From Altererythrobacter sp. H2 (GTDB lineage Bacteria > Pseudomonadota > Alphaproteobacteria > Sphingomonadales > Sphingomonadaceae): a stretch of 64,000 nt of DNA. The notes below the pieces were generated by a model that ran no database searches, was not told the origin of the DNA, and worked only from the letters and a program-made list of their open reading frames with translations. Location of the stretch: NCBI RefSeq assembly GCF_035319885.1, contig NZ_CP141285.1:1054001-1118000 (forward strand), written 5' to 3'. Shown piece by piece: positions 9,289 through 18,920 of this stretch (position 1 is its first letter; every line of letters starts with the position of its first letter). A program made the position numbers and the translations under genes.

Positions 9289-12200
9289 ATGATCCGCAGC
9301 GCCGCCTCGGTCGCATCCGTCCTTGCCATCCTGATTGCCGCGCCTGCCGCGCTGGCCCAGGATGCACCGCCTTCGCCCAATCCGGTCGAGGAAAAGGAAG
9401 TCAAAGCCTCGGCCCCGGATCCGGTCGCCCAGCCGGCGGAAGGGTCTGGAGAAGCGGCCTCGGTTGCAGCGGTTCCTGCCGCTCCGGCAAAGGCGGAAGA
9501 TGCCAAGTGGGATGTCTCTGCGCCCGGCGACGGGGTGGTGCGCCAGGTGCCGATCCGCACCGATGAAGGCACCTGGATGGATGTTGATCTTTCGCCCGAT
9601 GGCAACACGCTGGCCTTCAGCCTGCTGGGGGATATCTACACCATGCCGGTCACTGGCGGCACGCCGACCCGCGTGGCCGATGGCCTGGCGTGGGAAGTGC
9701 ACCCGCGTTTCTCCCCCGATGGCCGCCGCATCGCCTTCACCTCTGACCGGGGCGGTGGCGACAACATCTGGGTCATGAATGCCGACGGCAGCGACAAGCG
9801 GCAGGTGACGAAGGAAAGCTTCCGCCTGATCAACCAGCCGAGCTGGAACCCCGACGGCCAGACACTGGCCGCCAAGAAGCACTTCACCACCCAGCGTTCG
9901 CTTGGCACGGGCGAGGTCTGGCTCTACCACGTCTCCGGCGGGGCAGGCGTCCAGCTGGTCAAGCGGGCGAGCGGGGCGCTGCAGAAAGAACTGGGCGAGC
10001 CCACCTTCGCCCCCGATGGCAGCGCGGTCTATTACACCCGCAACGTCAGTTCCGGGCCGATCTTCGAATATGCGCAGGACAGCCAGCAAAGCGTGTTCGA
10101 GATCGAACGCTATGACCTGAAGACCGGCGAGGTGACCACCGCCGTGTCCGGCTTCGGCGGCGCGGTGCGGCCCAATCCCTCGCCCGATGGGAAGCTGCTC
10201 AGCTTCGTGCGGCGCGACAAGGACCAGTCGCAGCTGTGGGTCAAGGACCTCGCCAGCGGGGCAGAGCGGATGATCTACGGCGCGCTCGACCTCGACATGC
10301 AGGAAACCTGGGCCGTCACCGGGGTCTATCCCAACATGGACTGGACGCCCGACAGCCGGACGATCGTGTTCTGGGCCGGGGGCAAGCTGCGCCGGGTCAA
10401 CGCGGACGGCAGCGGCGCGGCGGTGATCCCGTTCCGGATCGACGACACCCGCGGGGTGATTGACGGGCCGCACCCGGTGATTGCGGTCGCGCCCGATGTG
10501 ATTGAAACCAGGGTGCCCAAGTTCGCCGCCCTTTCGCCCGATGGCCGCCGGGTGGTGTTCGAAACGCTCGGCAAGTTGTGGGTCAAGGATGCCGCCGGGG
10601 GCGCGCCGCGCCGGCTGACCGGTGAAGGTGAGGCGCTGGAACTTTGGCCCGCCTGGTCGCGCGACGGGCGCAGCCTGGCCTGGGTCCGTTGGACCGACGC
10701 CGGTCTCGGGCAGATCGTGGTGGCAGATGCGCAGGGTCGCAATCCGCGCGTGGTGACGCCGCAGCCGGGCCATTACGCGGTGCCGCAGTTCTCGCCGGAC
10801 GGGCGCACACTGGCCTTTGAGAAGCGCTCCGGCGGATATCTGACGTCGCCCGAGCAGTCCGAGAACACCGGTATCTACCGCGTTGCGGTGAACGGCGGCA
10901 CCCCGATGCTGGTTGCGCGCGGCAACTCCGATCCGCAGTTCGCGGCCGACAATGACCGGCTGTTCATGCTCGGACGGTCGGATGGCAAGCTGCAGCTGCT
11001 CTCCAGCGACATGAACGGCGAAGCGCGCCGGGTCCATGCCGAGGGCGAACTGGCCAACGACTTCCGCGTCGCGCCTGACGGGCGGCACCTGGCTTTCCGC
11101 CAGAACTATGAAGTGTTTGCCATGCCGCTGCTGCCGGGCGGGCAGGCGGTCGGGGTTGATGAAACGTCCAGCGCCATGCCGGTGGTCCGCGCCAGCAAGG
11201 GCGGGGCGGACTACATTGGCTGGGCCGATGGCGGGCGCACCCTGCACTGGTCGATCGGGCCAGAGCTGCGCACAGCATCGGTCAGCCAGCTGTTCCGCGC
11301 TGCGCCCAGGGGTGAGGACGAAACGTCCGGTTTCACCCCGCCCGAATCGGGTATCTCGCTCTCTGTCAGGCAGCGGGCTGCGAGGCCGGGCGAAACCGTG
11401 GTGCTCACCGGCGCGCGGGTCCTCACCATGGCCGGCGACGGGGCAGGGGTGATCGAGAACGGCCTGATCGTGATCGAGGGCGACCGGATTGCCGGTGTCC
11501 ACGATGCAACGACTGTCCGACTGAAACTGGACCCCGGAACCAAGGTCATCGACATGAGCGGCAAGACGATCATGCCCGGTCTGGTCGATGCCCATGCCCA
11601 TGGGCCGCAGGGCGTGGGTGATCTGGTGCCGCAGCAGAACTGGGCGGCGATGCAGAACCTCGCCATGGGCGTGACGACGATCCACGATCCATCCTCGCAG
11701 GCCAGCGCGATCTTTGCCGCCGCTGAGCGGCAGCGGGCCGGGACCCTGCTTGCCCCGCGCATCTTCTCGACCGGGGAAATCATCTACGGGGCCAAGTCGC
11801 CCGGGGTCTATGCCCGGATCGACAGTTACGAGGATGCTCTGGCCCACGTTCGCCGGATCAAGGCGCAGGGCGGCATTTCGGTCAAGAACTACAACCAGCC
11901 GCGGCGCGAGCAGCGCCAGCAGGTGGTGGCGGCTGCGCGAGCGGAAAACATGCTGGTGGTGGCCGAAGGCGGCTCGCTGTTCGGGATGGACATGAACCTC
12001 GTCGCCGACGGCAATTCGACGATCGAGCACAACGTGCCGGTCGACGTGATGTACGAGGACGTGCTCCAGTTCTTCGGCCAGTCGAAAACCAACTACACCC
12101 CCACCCTGGTGGTGACCTATGGCGGCCTCGCCGGCGATCCCTACTGGCGGCAGGCACAGGACGTGTTCGCCCATCCGCTGCTGGTCCACACCCCGCCGCG

Positions 12201-12633
12201 CCAGCTGCTGGCGGAAACCGGGCGACGGACCAAGGCGCCGGACTGGGCCTTCGTTGATGACAACGCCGCGCGCGAGGCGAAGAAGCTGGCTGATCGCGGG
12301 GTCAAGGTCTCGATCGGGGCGCATGGCCAGCAGGCCGGGATCGCGGCCCACTGGGAACTGTGGAGCTTCGTGCGGGGGGGGATGACCCCGGTCGAGGCAC
12401 TGCGCGCCGGCACGATCGAGTCCGCCCGCTCGCTCGGCATGGATCGTGACGTAGGCAGTATCGAGCCGGGCAAGCTGGCGGATCTGGTGGTGCTCTCGGC
12501 CGATCCGTCGGCCGATATTGCCAACAGCGACGACATCGAGCGGGTGATGATCGGCGGGCGGCTGTACGACGCCAGAACGCTGAACGAGGTCGAAACCGGC
12601 ACGGCCACACGTCAGCCCTATTGGTGGGAGTGA
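9289..12633 (+). CDS. Secreted fusion of TolB-like beta-propeller and amidohydrolase
   Basis: 1114 residues with a signal peptide (residues 1-24, ending AALAQ), so periplasmic or exported. About 90-690 contains repeated PD40/TolB-type propeller blades, seen as recurring SPDG (for example LSPDGNTLAF and FSPDGRRIAF). About 710-1100 is an amidohydrolase domain: MPGLVDAHAHG supplies the first two metal histidines, SVKNYNQP carries the likely bridging lysine, STIEHNVP and SIGAHGQQAG further ligands, and SIEPGKLADLVVL the C-terminal sandwich. The substrate is unknown; related fusions occur in many sphingomonads and Bacteroidetes. It is preceded by AGGGGAG and lies alone after the pckA terminator. 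Confidence 0.87.
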   Translation: MIRSAASVASVLAILIAAPAALAQDAPPSPNPVEEKEVKASAPDPVAQPAEGSGEAASVAAVPAAPAKAEDAKWDVSAPGDGVVRQVPIRTDEGTWMDVDLSPDGNTLAFSLLGDIYTMPVTGGTPTRVADGLAWEVHPRFSPDGRRIAFTSDRGGGDNIWVMNADGSDKRQVTKESFRLINQPSWNPDGQTLAAKKHFTTQRSLGTGEVWLYHVSGGAGVQLVKRASGALQKELGEPTFAPDGSAVYYTRNVSSGPIFEYAQDSQQSVFEIERYDLKTGEVTTAVSGFGGAVRPNPSPDGKLLSFVRRDKDQSQLWVKDLASGAERMIYGALDLDMQETWAVTGVYPNMDWTPDSRTIVFWAGGKLRRVNADGSGAAVIPFRIDDTRGVIDGPHPVIAVAPDVIETRVPKFAALSPDGRRVVFETLGKLWVKDAAGGAPRRLTGEGEALELWPAWSRDGRSLAWVRWTDAGLGQIVVADAQGRNPRVVTPQPGHYAVPQFSPDGRTLAFEKRSGGYLTSPEQSENTGIYRVAVNGGTPMLVARGNSDPQFAADNDRLFMLGRSDGKLQLLSSDMNGEARRVHAEGELANDFRVAPDGRHLAFRQNYEVFAMPLLPGGQAVGVDETSSAMPVVRASKGGADYIGWADGGRTLHWSIGPELRTASVSQLFRAAPRGEDETSGFTPPESGISLSVRQRAARPGETVVLTGARVLTMAGDGAGVIENGLIVIEGDRIAGVHDATTVRLKLDPGTKVIDMSGKTIMPGLVDAHAHGPQGVGDLVPQQNWAAMQNLAMGVTTIHDPSSQASAIFAAAERQRAGTLLAPRIFSTGEIIYGAKSPGVYARIDSYEDALAHVRRIKAQGGISVKNYNQPRREQRQQVVAAARAENMLVVAEGGSLFGMDMNLVADGNSTIEHNVPVDVMYEDVLQFFGQSKTNYTPTLVVTYGGLAGDPYWRQAQDVFAHPLLVHTPPRQLLAETGRRTKAPDWAFVDDNAAREAKKLADRGVKVSIGAHGQQAGIAAHWELWSFVRGGMTPVEALRAGTIESARSLGMDRDVGSIEPGKLADLVVLSADPSADIANSDDIERVMIGGRLYDARTLNEVETGTATRQPYWWE

Positions 12634-12683
12634 GCGGACGCGCTACACTGCGTGCCCAACCCGCTGACAGGAGGTCGCATTCC

Positions 12684-13046
12684 ATGAGTCTGTTCGATTC
12701 GATATTGAAGAACATCAACGGTTCGCCCGATGATGTCCGCAACCTCGCGCACAAGATCGGCATCGATCCGGCCATGGCGGAAAAGGCGATTGCCGCGCTC
12801 GGCCAGTCGCACCAGATGCAGGGCGATACAGTGGAATTGGCGGCGGCCAAGACCGGGCTGGACACGGGCATATTGAGCCAGATTGTCGAACAGATCGGCG
12901 GCGAAGGTTCACTGACCCACTTCAGCTCGATGCTGAAGGACAACCCTCAGGCTGCCGGCATTCTCGGAATGCTCGACCGCGATGGCGACGGCAACCCGAT
13001 CAACGATGTGATGGACATGGCCAAGGGCCTGTTCGGAAAGAAATAA
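12684..13046 (+). CDS. Small DUF937-like protein
   Basis: 120 residues, soluble, without a signal peptide. The start ATG at 12684 is preceded by AGGAGG at 12669-12674. The chain is helical and ends with DRDGDGNPINDVMDMAKGLFG, in which DRDGDGN resembles a calcium-binding EF-hand loop, followed by an amphipathic tail common in DUF937/YidB-like proteins. The function is unknown. It lies about 50 bases after the amidohydrolase and may share its transcript. The family call rests on overall pattern only. Confidence 0.7.
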   Translation: MSLFDSILKNINGSPDDVRNLAHKIGIDPAMAEKAIAALGQSHQMQGDTVELAAAKTGLDTGILSQIVEQIGGEGSLTHFSSMLKDNPQAAGILGMLDRDGDGNPINDVMDMAKGLFGKK

Positions 13047-13054
13047 GTGGCGCT

Positions 13055-13083
13055 GCCTTCCGCCTGATCGTCAGGCGGAAGGC
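13055..13083. terminator. Bidirectional hairpin between convergent genes
   Basis: A perfect 13-base stem (13055-13067 with 13071-13083) has a 3-base loop, without a T run. It lies 8 bases after the DUF937-like gene and 11 bases beyond the end of the opposing DUF885 gene, a typical position for a shared terminator. Confidence 0.6.
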
Positions 13084-13093
13084 TCGCTGCCGA

Positions 13094-14944
13094 TCATCCC
13101 CGCGCGCCCGCAATATATCGCTCCACGTTCTTTGCCAGCACCGTCATCGGCGCGTTGCCGCCGAGAATGACCGCGTCGTTGAACGCCTTGAAGTCATAGG
13201 CCGGGCCGAGCGTTGACCGCGCCTGTCCGCGCAGGCGCAGGATCTCGCTGTGGCCCAGCTTGTAACCGGTCGCCTGCCCCGGCCAGCTGCAATAGCGGTC
13301 CACCTCGCTCGCCACTTCCTGCGGCTTGTTGCCGTTTTCCTCGACGAAGAAATTGACTGCGCGCTGGCGGCTCCAGCCCTTGGCGTGGAGGCCCGTGTCG
13401 ACCACCATCCGGCAGGCGCGGAAGGCGAGGCTCTGCAAATAGCCCAGTCGCCCGACTTCGCTGCCCTCGTAAGCGCCAAGCTCGTCCGCCAGCGTCTGCG
13501 CGTAGAGCGCCCAGCCTTCGCTGAAGGCGTTGAAGGCGAGGATCGAGCGGATCAGCGGTAGCCGGTTGGAGTATTCTCCTTCCCACACGTGGCCGGGGAT
13601 CGTCTCGTGGAAGGTCAGGTCCGCCAGGTCATACTTGCGGTGCAGTTCGGTGGTGTGGAGGTTGATCCACATCCGGCCGGGAATGGTTCCGTCCTTGCTG
13701 CCCGCCCCGCCATAGGCACCCGGTGCGCCCGGTTCCTCGGCCAGCGGCAGGCGGCGCACTTCCAGCTTCGGATCGACCAGGGTGTTGAAGGCCCGCGGCA
13801 TCTGCGCGCGCACCCAGTCGATCCGCTCGTTGATGAAGGCCATGATCTCGGCCCGGCCCGGGTCGCCCTCGGCAAACTTGTAGCGCGGGTCCTGCCCCAG
13901 CGCCTGCATCCGCTCGCCCACCGTGCCGCTGGTGTAGCCGATCCGGCGCAGGATCGGGTCCATCTCGGCCTGGAGCGATTTCAGCTCCTCCAGCCCCTGC
14001 CGGTGGACATCGTCAGCTGACAGGCGGGTGGTGGTGCTGGCGCGCAGGGCCCAGGCGTACCATTCCTCGCCATGCCGCCGTTCACGCATGCCGGGGGCGC
14101 TGGTCGCGACCGCGCGCTGGGCCTTCAGCTCTTCGAGCTGCCGTTCGAGCGCGACGGCGATCGTGGCGGTCTCGTACATCTGTGCCATATCGGCCATGCG
14201 TTCCGGCTGGCCCGCCTTGGCCAGGGCGGCGCGATAGGGGGCGGCATAAAGTTCGCCCTTGCCGGCCGAGGCCAGCGTCGTTTCCATCTGCTTGATGGCC
14301 CGGTCGAGCAGGAAGTCGGGCGGCACCACGCCGAGCGCGCGGGTCGCCTGCATCCGCTCCCGCTCGCCCTCCAGCGCCTGGGGGATGGCGCGGATGCGCT
14401 CCAGCCAGGCTTCGGCATCGGCCCCGTCGGCCAGCGGCTGGCTCGATTCGAGGAAGCGTGGATAGTCGAGATAGCTGCCGACGTTCTGGATCACGACATA
14501 GGGCGCGTTGCGCCAGCTGCCGACCGCAACATCGCCGTAAGGCAGGGCGAACCCTTCGAGCGCCACTTCGTAGGCGCTTTCGACCACTTCGAAGCTGGTC
14601 AGCTGGTCAGCGGTCATGCCTTCGCGCGGGAAGGCGCGGGTGGAGGCGAGATCCTGCCGCAAGGTGCTGGCATAGGCCTGCTGCCCGGCGCCGCTCTGGT
14701 CCTCCAGCTTCGCGCGCAGTCCGGCATACTGGCCAGTATCGACGCCCAGTCCAGTGGCGCGTTCGGGCTCGTGCTTGAGGAGGTTGTAGCCGACCTGTTC
14801 GAGCCACTGGTCCGGTGCGGAAAGGGCTGATGACGCCGCGCTGCCGGCATATGTCTTGCAGCCGGTCAGGGTGAGGGCGGTGGTGGCACCAAGCGCCGCC
14901 AGCGTCTGGCGGCGAGTGAGGACGGGGGGTGTGAAAGCGTTCAT
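13094..14944 (-). CDS. DUF885 family metallopeptidase-like protein, Tat-exported
   Basis: 616 residues. The N-terminus has a twin-arginine pattern (LTRRQTLAALG) and a hydrophobic stretch ending LTLTGC, so it may be a Tat-exported lipoprotein. The body is the DUF885 family, with the zinc-peptidase-like motif HETIPGH near residue 445, then SEGWALYAQ and GQATGYKLG. The family is thought to be peptidase-like with an HExxxGH zinc site; substrates are not established. It stands alone, convergent with the DUF937-like gene. Confidence 0.88.
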   Translation of the reverse strand: MNAFTPPVLTRRQTLAALGATTALTLTGCKTYAGSAASSALSAPDQWLEQVGYNLLKHEPERATGLGVDTGQYAGLRAKLEDQSGAGQQAYASTLRQDLASTRAFPREGMTADQLTSFEVVESAYEVALEGFALPYGDVAVGSWRNAPYVVIQNVGSYLDYPRFLESSQPLADGADAEAWLERIRAIPQALEGERERMQATRALGVVPPDFLLDRAIKQMETTLASAGKGELYAAPYRAALAKAGQPERMADMAQMYETATIAVALERQLEELKAQRAVATSAPGMRERRHGEEWYAWALRASTTTRLSADDVHRQGLEELKSLQAEMDPILRRIGYTSGTVGERMQALGQDPRYKFAEGDPGRAEIMAFINERIDWVRAQMPRAFNTLVDPKLEVRRLPLAEEPGAPGAYGGAGSKDGTIPGRMWINLHTTELHRKYDLADLTFHETIPGHVWEGEYSNRLPLIRSILAFNAFSEGWALYAQTLADELGAYEGSEVGRLGYLQSLAFRACRMVVDTGLHAKGWSRQRAVNFFVEENGNKPQEVASEVDRYCSWPGQATGYKLGHSEILRLRGQARSTLGPAYDFKAFNDAVILGGNAPMTVLAKNVERYIAGARG

Positions 14945-15051
14945 CCGCCATGTCTTAAGTGGCTGGTCCGCGCTGTCAAACCGTATGGTGCAGGCAAGGG
15001 TGGCGGGAAACCTCTTCCCTTGGCGCCCTGTTCCGGGCTAGCCGGTGGGGC

Positions 15052-15249
15052 ATGGAAATCGTGCTTTCGATCCTCGTTCTTGCCGCCTTCGCCTTGCTGG
15101 CGGGCGCGGTTTGGCTGTGGCGCAAGGGCGGCGCGCGGCAGCAGGCTGTGCTGATGGCGATCCTGGCGGTGATTGCGTTGGTCAACGTGGCCATCTGGAC
15201 GGTGCCGCAACCCGATGGCACCGCCCCGATCAGCCAGATTCCGGACTAA
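15052..15249 (+). CDS. Small two-helix membrane protein
   Basis: 65 residues starting MEIVLSILVLAAFALLAG, with two predicted membrane helices (about 3-20 and 32-50) separated by the basic turn RKGGARQQ. The family is not recognised with certainty; such proteins occur in sphingomonads as hypothetical genes. Its stop overlaps the stop of the convergent tonB gene: bases CTAA at 15246-15249 serve both. Confidence 0.6.
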   Translation: MEIVLSILVLAAFALLAGAVWLWRKGGARQQAVLMAILAVIALVNVAIWTVPQPDGTAPISQIPD

Positions 15250-15920
15250 TCCGGGATCTGCCACAGCACTGAGCTGGCATAGCTGCCCGGCACCTTGTCT
15301 CCCGTTCCGTTGCGCGCCGGTTCGAACCGGGCGCGCCTGGTCACCAGCGAACAGGTGGCCTCGTCGAGCGCAGTGTGGCCGGTCGAACGGGTGATCTGGC
15401 AGCCTTCCACCCGGCCACTGGCGCCGATGGCAAGCCTGAACCCGGCAGTCCCGGCATAGCCGCGGTTGATCCAGCTGGTCTTGTAATCCGCCTCGGTGAT
15501 CCAGCCGTGCGGGTTGTTGCGCGCCTTCGCCGCCACCGCTTCGGCCGCCGGCGTGATCGACGGACCGGGCGAGGGGATGATTGTTGGTCCGGGTATCGGC
15601 TTGACCACGATGTCGCCCGGCGGGGGCAGCACGGTGGTTGCGTCGATTGCGCTGTCGTTGGTGTTGATCGTGATGACCGTGTCGGGTGTGTAGACCTTGC
15701 TGTCGGTCGGTGTCTTGGTATCGGGTGTCGGCTTGGGCGGCGGCGGGAGCGGAATCGGATCGACCACCGTTTCGCCCTTCAGGCGCGGCTCAGGCGGGGG
15801 GATGACCCCGGTAAACTGCAACCCGATCACCAGTGCATATCCAAGCGCCGCGTGGACTGCGATCACCCCGGCGACCGATGCGGCGCGGTCTGCGGGTCTC
15901 TTGCTGTCAGTATAGGCCAT
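15246..15920 (-). CDS. tonB: TonB-family energy transducer
   Basis: 224 residues. An N-terminal membrane anchor (about 16-38) is followed by a proline-rich periplasmic linker (IPLPPPPKP and repeated PGP), then a C-terminal TonB domain with GWITEADY, GRVEGCQITRSTGHTALDEAT and RARFEPARNGTG. It should couple the inner-membrane proton gradient to TonB-dependent outer-membrane receptors. ExbB and ExbD are not nearby, so it must share a complex encoded elsewhere or pair with its own partners. It starts at the ATG at 15920 behind the purine stretch AGGAGAGGAAGC. Confidence 0.88.
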   Translation of the reverse strand: MAYTDSKRPADRAASVAGVIAVHAALGYALVIGLQFTGVIPPPEPRLKGETVVDPIPLPPPPKPTPDTKTPTDSKVYTPDTVITINTNDSAIDATTVLPPPGDIVVKPIPGPTIIPSPGPSITPAAEAVAAKARNNPHGWITEADYKTSWINRGYAGTAGFRLAIGASGRVEGCQITRSTGHTALDEATCSLVTRRARFEPARNGTGDKVPGSYASSVLWQIPD

Positions 15921-16081
15921 GCTTCCTCTCCTTGCTTACCCCCAAGCAAGGTTATGTCATTACATATCATCCGCAAGAACTATCGCGTCCCGATTTGCTA
16001 CTGACGCGCAGGTCTGGCCCGCACTGGCAGGCTGGAGGCGACGGCGTGAAGGGGGTGTGCTGCCCGGGGCGGGCAATCACA

Positions 16082-16738
16082 TCACTTGATCGGGCAGGAC
16101 GGATCGAGCCGGAAGTTGAGGTAGTTGTCCACCGAACCCATCAGCTCTTCGATTTCGTTCTCGAAGAAGTGGTTGGCGCGGGGGATTTCCTCGTGATGGA
16201 TGGTGATGTGCTTTTGCGTGCGCAGTTTGTCGACCAGCTTCTGCACCGCGTTGGGCTGCACCACCGTGTCAGCCGCGCCCTGGATGAAGATGCCGCTGGC
16301 GGGGCAAGGGGCAAGGAAGCTGAAGTCGTACATGTTGGCGGGCGCCGCAACCGAGATGAAGCCGCGGATTTCCGGGCGGCGCATCAGCAGTTGCATCCCG
16401 ATCAGCGCGCCGAAGCTGACGCCCGCAACCCAGGTGGTCTGCGCCTCGGGATGGATCGACTGGACCCAGTCGAGCGCGCTGGCAGCGTCGCTCAGTTCGC
16501 CCACGCCGTTGTCGAAGCTGCCCTGGCTGCGCCCGACACCGCGGAAATTGAACCGCAGGGTGGCAAAGCCGCGGTCGGAAAAGGTCTTGTACAGCCGCTG
16601 CGTGATCCGGTCATTCATGGTGCCGCCGCCCTGCGGGTGCGGGTGCAGGATCATCGCCACCGGCGCACGCGCGCGGCTGGGCGGGTTGTAACGGCCTTCT
16701 AGGCGGCCTTCGGGGCCGGGAAAGATAACGGAGGGCAT
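16082..16738 (-). CDS. Alpha/beta hydrolase, DUF/YkaA-like single-domain esterase fold
   Basis: 218 residues, cytoplasmic. It shows HPHPQGGGTMND, the oxyanion region, FNFRGVGRSQG, the nucleophile elbow GVSFGALIG (Ser), and a C-terminal histidine in RANHFF. The fold is that of small serine hydrolases annotated as alpha/beta hydrolases of the DUF1749/dienelactone type in alphaproteobacteria. The substrate is unknown. The ATG at 16738 is chosen because the family starts at MPSVIFPGPEG, and AACGGAGG lies upstream. It is divergent from the cysteine desulfurase pair. Confidence 0.82.
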   Translation of the reverse strand: MPSVIFPGPEGRLEGRYNPPSRARAPVAMILHPHPQGGGTMNDRITQRLYKTFSDRGFATLRFNFRGVGRSQGSFDNGVGELSDAASALDWVQSIHPEAQTTWVAGVSFGALIGMQLLMRRPEIRGFISVAAPANMYDFSFLAPCPASGIFIQGAADTVVQPNAVQKLVDKLRTQKHITIHHEEIPRANHFFENEIEELMGSVDNYLNFRLDPSCPIK

Positions 16739-16800
16739 GGGCGGGTTACCTGTCAGCGCTGGAACGACGCGGGTGACGCGCCGGAAGTCGGCGCTATATA

Positions 16801-17847
16801 GTGCCCGTTCGCAAAATCGCAATCACGCTGACCGCACGACAACCCCGGGGCCCTACCATCACCCGCCGCATCTACCTCGACCATGCCGCCACCAGCCCGC
16901 TGCGCCCTGAAGCGCGGGCGGCGATGGAGGAGGGGTTCCGTATCTGGGCCAACCCGAGCAGCCCGCACGCCGAGGGGCGCCGGGCCAAGGCCGCGCTGGA
17001 GGATGCGCGTGAGAGGGTGAAGGCGGCGCTGGGTTGGAAAGGCGAGGTGATCTTCACCAGCGGCGCGAGCGAGGCGCTGTGGATCGCGCTCAACCGCGCC
17101 AAGGCAAAGCGCCGCATTGTCAGCGCAGTGGAGCATGATGCGGTGTTCCGGGCAGCGCCGGACGCGGAGGTTTTCTCTGACGACATGACGTTCGACGCCG
17201 GTTCGATCCTGGCTGTGCAGCACGTCAACTCCGAGACGGGCGTAATCAACCCGGTTGGCGACATGGCCGAGGCCGTCAGGCCGGCCGGTGCGCTGGTTCT
17301 GTCCGACTGCGCGCAATCTGCCGGCAAGCTTGCGCTGCCCGAGGCCGACCTGCTGGTCGTCTCGGCCCACAAGTTTGGCGGTCCGGTGGGTATTGGCGCC
17401 CTGCTGGTGCGCGATTTCGCCTTGCTCGAGCCGACGGGCGGGCACGAGCGGGGCTATCGCCAGGGAACCGAGAACATGCCCGCCGCGCTGGGCATGGCGG
17501 CTGCGCTCGAGGCGGGGCCGTGGGCAACCACCGCCGAGCAGCGCGCCGGGTTTGCCGGGCAGATCGCCGGACACCTCCTCCGGTTCGGCAACCAGACGGA
17601 CCATATTTTCGCGGTAGTGCATCCTTCCATGAGCGCGCAGGCGCTGCTGATCCGGCTCGATGCGATGGGTTTTGCCGTATCGGCGGGCAGTGCCTGTTCC
17701 TCCGGCACGCTGAAGAAAAGCCGGGTGCTCGATGCTTTCGGGGTGCCCGATGATGTGGCATCGCGCACGATCCGGGTGAGCCTGGGGTGGTCCACCACGC
17801 CTCAGGATTTGGAGCAGTTTGTGGAGGCGTGGGACAGGTTGACATGA
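16801..17847 (+). CDS. Cysteine desulfurase, NifS/IscS-like (first copy)
   Basis: 349 residues as listed, a class V aminotransferase fold. The N-terminal RRIYLDHAATSPLRPEA, the PLP lysine in VVSAHKFGG and the catalytic cysteine in AGSACSSGT are all present. It should take sulfur from cysteine to a persulfide for Fe-S or thiolation pathways. The start is uncertain: no ATG precedes the conserved strand, and GTG at 16801 is the best candidate but leaves an atypical basic N-terminus. It overlaps the next desulfurase by 4 bases (ATGA). Confidence 0.85.
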   Translation: MPVRKIAITLTARQPRGPTITRRIYLDHAATSPLRPEARAAMEEGFRIWANPSSPHAEGRRAKAALEDARERVKAALGWKGEVIFTSGASEALWIALNRAKAKRRIVSAVEHDAVFRAAPDAEVFSDDMTFDAGSILAVQHVNSETGVINPVGDMAEAVRPAGALVLSDCAQSAGKLALPEADLLVVSAHKFGGPVGIGALLVRDFALLEPTGGHERGYRQGTENMPAALGMAAALEAGPWATTAEQRAGFAGQIAGHLLRFGNQTDHIFAVVHPSMSAQALLIRLDAMGFAVSAGSACSSGTLKKSRVLDAFGVPDDVASRTIRVSLGWSTTPQDLEQFVEAWDRLT

Positions 17848-18920
17848 TCTACCTCGATTACCAGGCCACCACCCCGCTTGCGCCTGAAGCGCGCGAGGCG
17901 ATGGTGCGCTGGCTGGGCGGGCCGGACAGCGATCACTTCGGCAATCCGCACTCGCCTCACCGCATGGGGCGGATGGCGGCGGCAGCGGTCGAGGTGGCGC
18001 GCGAGCAGGTCGCAGGCCTGTTCCCGCCGGGCGGGCGGGTGATCTTCACCTCAGGTGCGACTGAGGCGATCAACCTCGCCATTGGTGGCGGCCGCTATGG
18101 CCCGGTCGCCTGCTCGACCATCGAGCATGCCGCCGTGCGCGACAGCATACGCTGGTTTGGCGATGGGCACGATCTTCCGGTCGGCCCAGATGGACTGATC
18201 GACCATGACGTGCCGATCGCCGCTGACACCCGATTGGTTGCGGTCATGCAGGTCAACAACGAGATCGGGACGATCCAGCCAGTCGAGGCAATCGCTAGGC
18301 GTACCCGCGCCCACGGGGCCTGGCTGCTGTGCGATGCGGTGCAGGGCGCGGGCAAGTTGCTGCCGCCTGCGAGCGCGGACCTGATCGCGGTCAGTGCGCA
18401 CAAGCTCCACGGGCCCAAGGGGATCGGCGCGCTGTGGGTGCGGGACGGGATTGAGCTGTCGCCCATTACCCATGGCGGCGGGCAGGAACAGGGCCTGCGT
18501 TCCGGCACGCTCAGCCCCGCACTGTGCGCGGGGTTCGGCGCGGCGGCACAGATCGCGTTTGAGCGAAGGGCAGAGGACACCGCCCATGTCGAGGCACTCT
18601 GGGCCCGCGCGCGCGAGCTGTTCGCGGGCTGGACGCTCAATGGCAGCGCCGAGCACCGCTGGCACGGCAACCTCAATATCCGCAGAGACGGGCTGGATGT
18701 CGCCCGGCTGATGTCTGACTGCCGCAACGTGATGTTCAGCGCCGGGAGTGCCTGCGCCAGCGGGTCCGGGCGGCCGAGCCATGTCCTCAAGGCCATCGGG
18801 CTGACGGACCGGCAGGCAAAAAGCTCGATCCGGCTCGGCTTCGGGCGCTATACCACCATCGATCAGATCGAACAGGCCGGCGCGCAGATCAACGCGGCGG
18901 CGCGCGAACAGGGAGTATGA
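17844..18920 (+). CDS. Cysteine desulfurase, NifS/IscS-like (second copy)
   Basis: 358 residues starting MIYLDYQATTPLAPEA. The PLP lysine is in AVSAHKLHGPKG and the catalytic cysteine in SAGSACASGSGRPSHVL. It is clearly different from the upstream copy in sequence, but both keep every catalytic residue. ATGA overlaps on both sides couple it to the first desulfurase and to the ferredoxin gene. The set suggests an Fe-S assembly module in which one enzyme could serve a distinct acceptor; that split is inference. Confidence 0.92.
   Translation: MIYLDYQATTPLAPEAREAMVRWLGGPDSDHFGNPHSPHRMGRMAAAAVEVAREQVAGLFPPGGRVIFTSGATEAINLAIGGGRYGPVACSTIEHAAVRDSIRWFGDGHDLPVGPDGLIDHDVPIAADTRLVAVMQVNNEIGTIQPVEAIARRTRAHGAWLLCDAVQGAGKLLPPASADLIAVSAHKLHGPKGIGALWVRDGIELSPITHGGGQEQGLRSGTLSPALCAGFGAAAQIAFERRAEDTAHVEALWARARELFAGWTLNGSAEHRWHGNLNIRRDGLDVARLMSDCRNVMFSAGSACASGSGRPSHVLKAIGLTDRQAKSSIRLGFGRYTTIDQIEQAGAQINAAAREQGV

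Noticed and set aside
9217-12351. Very long open frame on the minus strand (over 1000 codons) opposite the amidohydrolase fusion
   Set aside because: It lies fully antisense to a clear gene. Long antisense frames are expected in GC-rich DNA with strong third-position bias, and its sequence has no recognisable domain.
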